A DNA stretch of 64,000 nucleotides from NCBI RefSeq assembly GCF_022682495.2, contig NC_071397.1, forward strand, positions 32,255,427 to 32,319,426, in the 5' to 3' direction. The position numbers and the translations under genes are program-made. The notes under the pieces were generated by a model. It saw nothing but the letters and a program-made list of their open reading frames with translations. It was not told the DNA's origin and did no database searches. Below, in pieces: positions 58,403-64,000 of this stretch (position 1 is its first letter; every line of letters begins with the position of its first letter). The DNA comes from Desmodus rotundus. Lineage: Eukaryota; Chordata; Mammalia; Chiroptera; Phyllostomidae.

Positions 58403-58860
58403 GTTATACCAGTTTACATTTCCATCAGCAGTGTATGAGTGTTCTAGTTGCTTTATATCCTTGCCAACACTTGGTATGGTCAGTTTTTTATTTTTTAAAT
58501 TTTAGTCATTGTAATGTGTACTGATTTTAATTTGTTGTTTTAATTTGCACTTACATAACAACTAACGATGTTGAACATCTTTTCATGTCCTTTTTTGTTG
58601 TCCATATATCATCTGTGGTGAAAGTTTTGTTCAAAGATTCTGTCTATCTCTTATTGGATTTTTTTCTACTATTGAGTTTTGAGAGTTTTAAAAAATATGT
58701 ATTTGAAACATGTCTTTAATCATATACGTCATCTAAAAACATTTCTTAAAGTCAGTGACTCTTCTTGTCATTTACTTAAAAATGTCTTTTAAAGAGCAGA
58801 AGTTCTTAACTTTGATGAAGTCCAACACACCGATTTTTTAATTAATTTAAAAAAATTGTA
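58403..58860 (-). mobile_element. old L1 (L1ME-like), part 3 of 3
   Basis: Continues the L1 of 54625-55160 after the inserted elements: 'ttccatcagcagtgtatgag', 'ccttgccaacacttggtat', 'ctaacgatgttgaacatctt' and 'ttgttcaaagattctg' are the complement of L1 ORF2/3'UTR order. Confidence 0.82.
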
Positions 58861-60378
58861 TCAAATAAAACTACTTTTAAAAAAACAACATTATATTGAT
58901 TATGCTATTACAGTTGTCCCATTTTTTCCTCCCCTTTATTCCCATTTACTCTGCATTCCCCCTCCCACCACCATTCTGCCCCCACCTTAGTTTATGACCA
59001 TCGGTCATATATCTAAGTCCTTTGGCTTTTCCATTTCCTGTACTGTTCTTAACTTCCCCCTGTCTATTATGTACCTCCAATTTATGCCTCTTATTCCCTG
59101 TACCTTTTCCTCCATTCTCCCCCTCCCTGCTGATAACCCTTCATGTGATCTCCATTTCTGTGATTCTGTTCCTGTTCTAGTTCTTTGTCTAGTTTGTTTT
59201 TGTTTTTGTTTTGTTTAGGTTCAATTGTTGATAGTTGTGAGTGTGTTGTCATTTTACTCTTCATAGTTTTGGTTTTCTTTTTCTTAGATAAGTCCCTTTA
59301 ACATTTCATGTAATAATGGCTGGTGATGATGAACTCCTTTAGTTTACCTTGTCTGGGAAGCACTTCACCTGCCCTTCTAATCTAAATGATAGTTTTCCTG
59401 GATAGAGTAATCTTGGGTGTAGGTTTCTTTATTCTGTTCTTGTTGAATGCTTATTTCTTCCTTCTGGTCCAAACCATTGATTTGAGTCCCAGTTTCCTTC
59501 CCTTTACGGTTGGTTCCCTGTATATTTTTCTTTACTTCACTTTTCATAGCCTTCACTTTTTCCACTGTTTTGTGACCATACTCAGTATTTCTGTGAGCAT
59601 CTTGATTATCAGTGTTTTGAACTCTTGTTAGCTTTGTCCTCATTGCTTAGTTCTATTTTTGGAGCCTAGGTCTATTCTTTCATTTAGGCCCTATTTCTTT
59701 GTCTCACTGTGTCTCTTAGGTAGTACGGGGTGGAGTCTTAGGTATTCACCAGGGTGGGGCAACCCACTTTGCTGCATGTGGTGCTGTATGTGGGGAAGGG
59801 GCCTGAGAGGGAACAATGCTGCTTGCTCAGCTCTTGGCCATCTTTCAGTCACTTCTCCTGCTACCCATAAGCAAATTGGCCCCTTCTGGTGCTGATTCTC
59901 AGGTGGGTGGGTTTGTGTATGTTCTAGGGCCCTGTGGGTCTCTCCAACAAACTCTCCTATGAGGCTAGGAGTTTCCCCCACTGCCACAACCCCCACATGT
60001 TTTTTTCAGTCAGAGGTTGTGAGACTATTTCCCTGCACTGGAACCCTGGGTTGTATGGTCTGTCTTGCTCCCCAGTTGTTCCTCTTGGTTTATCCACACA
60101 CAAAAGTGGGATCACCCAGTCTGCCAGCTGCTTCCTTGCCCAGTCCACCAGCTACCACCCTGACGCGAGTCGTCTCTGCCCCATCTCCACCCTTCCTACC
60201 AGTCTGAATGAATGTTTCTTCTTTAATTCTTTGGTTGTCAGACTTTCATGCAGTTTGATTTTCTAGCAGTTCTGGTTATTTTTTGTTTTTAAATTTCTTC
60301 TTGTCCTTTTTTTTGTTGTGTGAGAAGGCAAAGTATATCTATCTACGCCTCCATCATGGCTGGAAGTCAAATAAATCT
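58861..60378 (-). mobile_element. HAL1-like element, copy E, with deleted ORF1 core
   Basis: Element 58873-60366 on the minus strand, flanked by TCAAATAAAACT (58861-58872) and TCAAATAAATCT (60367-60378). Its 5' end reads CATGATGGAGGCGTAGATAG. It has a ~700-bp 5'UTR, a shortened ORF1 and the shared 3'UTR. At about 59420 the C-terminal part of ORF1 joins directly to the middle of the coiled-coil part, so ~400 bases of RRM/C-terminal region are absent. Frames at 59377-59996 are remnants or shadows. Confidence 0.85.
59300..59645 (-). pseudogene. L1 ORF1-like pseudogene with internal deletion (HAL1 copy E)
   Basis: The N-terminal part (KVKAMKSEVKKNIQGTNRKG, TGTQINGLDQKEEISIQQ) is followed at about 59420 by the extreme C-terminal coding sequence; the RNA-binding core is missing. 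Confidence 0.8.
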
Positions 60379-60869
60379 ATTCTTAACCTAAGATGAGTAA
60401 TTGATTTGTAGGCAAGATTGACCAGATTGAATTTAAATAAAATAAAAGCTGGTGGTAGTACTAGTAGTAAATTGAGACATCTAGTCAACCCCCAAAATAT
60501 ATTATTTTATTTAGCAATGCAGTCACATCTATTTTTGATATGTAACATGACTAATTCTTATTCATTTAAAACAGAAGCTGGATCAAAGTTTCTCAATAAC
60601 TATGAAAGCCCTGCCATGTTTTGAAAGAAAAACAAGTCAAAGCATCTTCAAGAGTGCTGTCTTCCTGTCCCCATTAGCAATTTCTATGGCTCTCAGATAG
60701 ACTCCCAATCAGTCCTGGTGACCCCCTGAAATTGATCCACTACTCTCCATTCCTTAGGGCATTTCTTTCATTCAGATAAATACCATCTTTTGCTGAAATA
60801 TAGGAAAAGTTTCTAATTTTTCTGTCTCCTTCCATTATGGCATCTTCAACTTATTCCCTACTCAGATGC
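60379..60869. other. no recognised feature
   Basis: Nothing recognised. Confidence 0.4.
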
Positions 60870-61475
60870 CAGAATTTTCTTCTGAAGCAGCAATGTGATC
60901 ATGCCATGTCCTTGCTTATAAATCTCCAAAGGATGTATCTTAATAATAAAGTCTAACCTCCCTAATATGGGCCATAATTATAGTGATCATATATCTCAGT
61001 TTAAGCCATTATTGTTCCAATGTGTTTGTTAGTAGCAACTCCATTCCATTTCTAAAGAGTCTTGGCTTAATTGATCATTTACATGGTCACTCTCCTTGTA
61101 AGACCTCACTTGTATTCTGGTTATACTCACTTTATTTCAGTTCAATTTCATCATTGTGGTATCAGTTGATGCTGGGCTTTTCAGCACTCTCTTTTCCCTG
61201 CCTTACCCTTTTGGCTGGCTAGTTCCTATTTCTCCAATTTGCCTTTCAGGGTCAGCCTGAATTGAACTTGTTCTGTGAAACAACCTAATATTCCCTGTGT
61301 TTATATTTTAGCCCTCCTATTATTCTCTCATTATAGCATTTAACAGACCATCATAATGATTTGTTCACTGAACTATCTATCCCACTAGACTGTAAGCTCT
61401 TTGAAGGCAGGGGAATTTTTTGCCCCTTCTCCAGTACACCCAGCACTCAGAACAAGTAGCTGTTAAGCAAATACT
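60870..61475 (+). repeat. L2 LINE fragment
   Basis: Long diverged L2: 'gcagcaatgtgatcatgcca', 'aataaagtctaacctcccta', 'ccactagactgtaagctct', 'ttgaaggcaggggaatttt' and 'ccagtacacccagcactcag' are in L2 order. The 79-codon + frame at 60983-61222 is within it. Confidence 0.75.
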
Positions 61476-62599
61476 TACTGACCACATCTGCACATTATGA
61501 CTTTGAGGCAATAAAATGCACCCTTTTTTACTGGAAGGAGCTGGAAATGTCTTGACCTGGAACAAGGAAACCTAGAGTACCTATTACGATCTAAATAATG
61601 GATTGCTTATGTAAAAACACAAACACCCTCCAAGGATTGAGTGAAAAAACCCTCTGGAGAAATATCTAAGAGAGAGACTTAAGTGTTCTACAACAATCCT
61701 GCCAAGTTCTTGCCTTTCCTTGTGGAATATATCACTTTGAATCCCAGTGCATTTGATCTTCAGAGTTCAGTTTTTGTCTTTGTCCTAAATATGAAACAGA
61801 ATTATTTGCTTCTATTATAATCAGCTGAAAGAGACTATAATTATTTTCTAATAAATAAGACAAGCAGCCACAAAAATCCAAAGAAAGGAAAAGCCAGGAG
61901 GTGCTCACAATAACCACAAAAATGATGAATATAAAAATAAGCAAGTTTTCAAAATACATTTTTGTGTCTCAGTAAAAGCAGCAGTAAACTGGACTGTGCT
62001 TCTTATTCCATCATTCCCTTACCCTAAGGTAATGACTATATTCTAACTCCAGATAGGCTGCCATATGTTTGCCTATATCTGAATCCCTTCTTTCCAAGTT
62101 CCCTGTCTGTTCATAGAGAAGCCCTGAGTTTTATCATGTTTTCTTAGCATCTGGAAAATATTTACTTTGGATATCTTACTCAATCTAAGGCAAATATCAA
62201 CTCTTTTTTTCCTTATTTAACTTCCCTTGCTGAAGATCTTCCTCTTAAACTTGGTTGCTAGACTGAGGTAAAATCCACAGCAAAGGTGTAGACTGCTGGT
62301 GAAGGAAAGCTTGGGCACCACTGGAAGATCCTAACTTGCCCAGTTCAAGGTTTTAGTTCTGCTCTGCTCTGAAATCTAGGGTACCAGTTCATCAAGTCAG
62401 TTCCTTAGCACATGTGCTTAAGTGTGTATGCACATACGATATATGAGAGAAATCCTGCCCAAGTTCACCCACTGCATTTGAAAACACAATAGTCCTTATT
62501 ATGCTGTAATCACAATTTGCACCAAAAGATTGAAAGTTATTGTTGAACATGATCTAATATTAGATGTAAACTTTGAATCTGTTTATGCAACCTGCAGAG
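61476..62599. other. no recognised feature
   Basis: Nothing recognised. Confidence 0.4.
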
Positions 62600-62825
62600 T
62601 CTGGTATGATATTCTAGAACAGTAGGTCTCCAAGCATGGTCCTTGGATCAGTAGCAACAACTTCATGTGGGAGGGAACTTGCTAGAAATGCAAATTCTTG
62701 CGCTCCACCCCAGACCTCCAGAATCAGAATTCTGGAGGAGAGACCCAACAATCTATGTTTTAGCAAGCTCTTCAGGGGAGCCTGAAGACTTTAAAGCTTG
62801 AGAACTGCTGTTTTAGGAGAATCAT
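62600..62825. mobile_element. MER5A-type hAT-Charlie DNA transposon
   Basis: Terminal-inverted-repeat-like ends 'cagtaggtctcc' (62620) and 'gagaactgctg' (62801), with 'gaaatgcaaattcttgcgc', 'caccccagacctccagaatc' and a CTTCAGGGGAGCCTGA stretch matching MER5A layout. Non-autonomous. Confidence 0.75.
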
Positions 62826-64000
62826 CTTCATTTTAGACAAATATATAGAAGGTTGATTGTATTCAACTATCAAGTGCTTTGTTGACAGGTAGAACATTAA
62901 ATAGGAATGACTAAAACTTTACCTTTGTTTCTGTGTGCCTACTAAACATTTTTCCATTGCTAGTAGATTTGGAACAAATGAAGTAAAATTGAAGGAGGCA
63001 GATTACAATCTTTGAACTAGTGAATAAATTAAACTTCCCTTAAACTTGTTGAGTTACAGCCAGGAAAAAAGAAAAAAGAACCCCCCCCCCAAAAAAAAAA
63101 AATCTGAGCAAAAACTACAAGTGGACAGGGGTGGGGCACTCCTTGGAATGGAGTTTAGAGTTGGCTCTGGCCACAGAGAAAGCCTTTACTAAACATATGT
63201 TGCAAGCTGTGAGTACTAATTCTATCCATATTTGCTTTTCATTTATGTGACTTTCATTTGTGGCTGGGTCTGCCTTACAGGTGCTCTGTGTTCCAGAGTG
63301 GAGATCAAAAGAATTCACAGGAACCCACTTCTCAGGATTTCAGGAATGTACAGCCAAGAGTTAAAATGCTACTTGGTATTACCATTTTTTTTTTTCTCTA
63401 AGCAAGGCGACCGGGTTTCTTAGGGAAGCTCCTCTCTTAAAACAACAATAGTGACAGCAACAACATTGCTCTGTAAGGGCTTCAACCTAATATTTACCTT
63501 CTAGTTGTCAATATTCTTAACATGCTGTGTTTCCATATCTTTGTGGAGCAATGGGTTATAATTAATCCAGGGGACAGGCTCAGCATTGCTGCGCTTTGCC
63601 AAGAACTTTAAATTGGCAATAACTGATGTATATTTCACATAGCAGTTAGCTTAAGTCTTGCCCTGGTCAAGTAGTTGATGCAAGACAGAAACTCCTCCGA
63701 GGCAGCAGGAGGTGGTTGGGAGTGTGTGGTGGGCGCCCTGACACGGCCACAGTGACCTGGCAGGAGAAGGGAAACAGACAGCTTTCCCACCCGTTGCCTA
63801 CAGTGTCCCGTCATATCCCACCTGGGATATAGAATTGGTTTGGCTTCTAAAACTGGGGCTTTCTCTGGAAACCCGGTTTTCCTTCATCCAACCACTTATG
63901 TTAGGATTCATGAGAGGAATCGTCTGGGATTCTACTTTGTTCACCTGAATGTGCTATGTCCATTCCAAAATATGTTGCTGCCATCTATTTTTTTCCCCTC
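62826..64000. other. no gene recognised
   Basis: Contains an A/C homopolymer stretch at 63063-63103 and an unassigned region at 63560-63850 that is GC-richer than its surroundings, without a recognised repeat, exon or promoter element. Confidence 0.4.

Overview
This is a 64-kb stretch of nuclear DNA from a placental mammal. I found no complete host protein-coding gene, tRNA, rRNA, CRISPR array or bacterial feature. The lineage is read from the repeats. L2, MIR, MaLR (MLT1/MST-type) LTRs and MER5A-type elements point to Eutheria. The younger L1 3' ends (a G-rich tract, then a tail running into ACAATAAAA), the ORF2-less L1 relatives whose 3' ends read CAACTGTAATAGCATAATCAATAAA, and a mariner copy together resemble bat (Chiroptera) genomes most. 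The bat call is pattern recognition without a database search, moderate confidence.

Layout. 1-6.1 kb: intergenic or intronic DNA with an L1 tail, MIR, L2 and one microexon-like segment (5104-5130). 6.1-10.3 kb: a decayed ~60-bp minisatellite, then an old L1 3' half split by an ORF2-less L1 relative (7800-9708). 10.5-20 kb: a 256-nt pure pyrimidine tract, two MaLR LTRs, a ~160-bp direct duplication 1.38 kb apart, and a ferritin light chain retropseudogene with a fossil iron-responsive element. 20.3-24.8 kb: an L1 insertion with a 5' inversion, and a second ORF2-less element. 27.9-35.5 kb: two related retroviral-type LTRs (one a solo LTR with a 6-bp target duplication) and more MaLR and L1 pieces. 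40.5-50.2 kb: a full-length (~7.66 kb) but disabled L1 inserted into an older L1. 52.4-60.4 kb: mariner remnants and a multi-level transposon nest holding the best-preserved ORF2-less element, whose ORF1 is uninterrupted (276 codons). 60.9-64 kb: L2, MER5A-type and unassigned sequence.

The recurring theme is an L1-derived, HAL1-like ('half-L1') retrotransposon family: five copies carrying 5'UTR, ORF1 and 3'UTR parts but never ORF2, from heavily decayed to nearly intact. Such elements need reverse transcriptase in trans, presumably from L1s such as the one at 40.8-48.5 kb. Most short open reading frames here fall inside repeats or look like chance.
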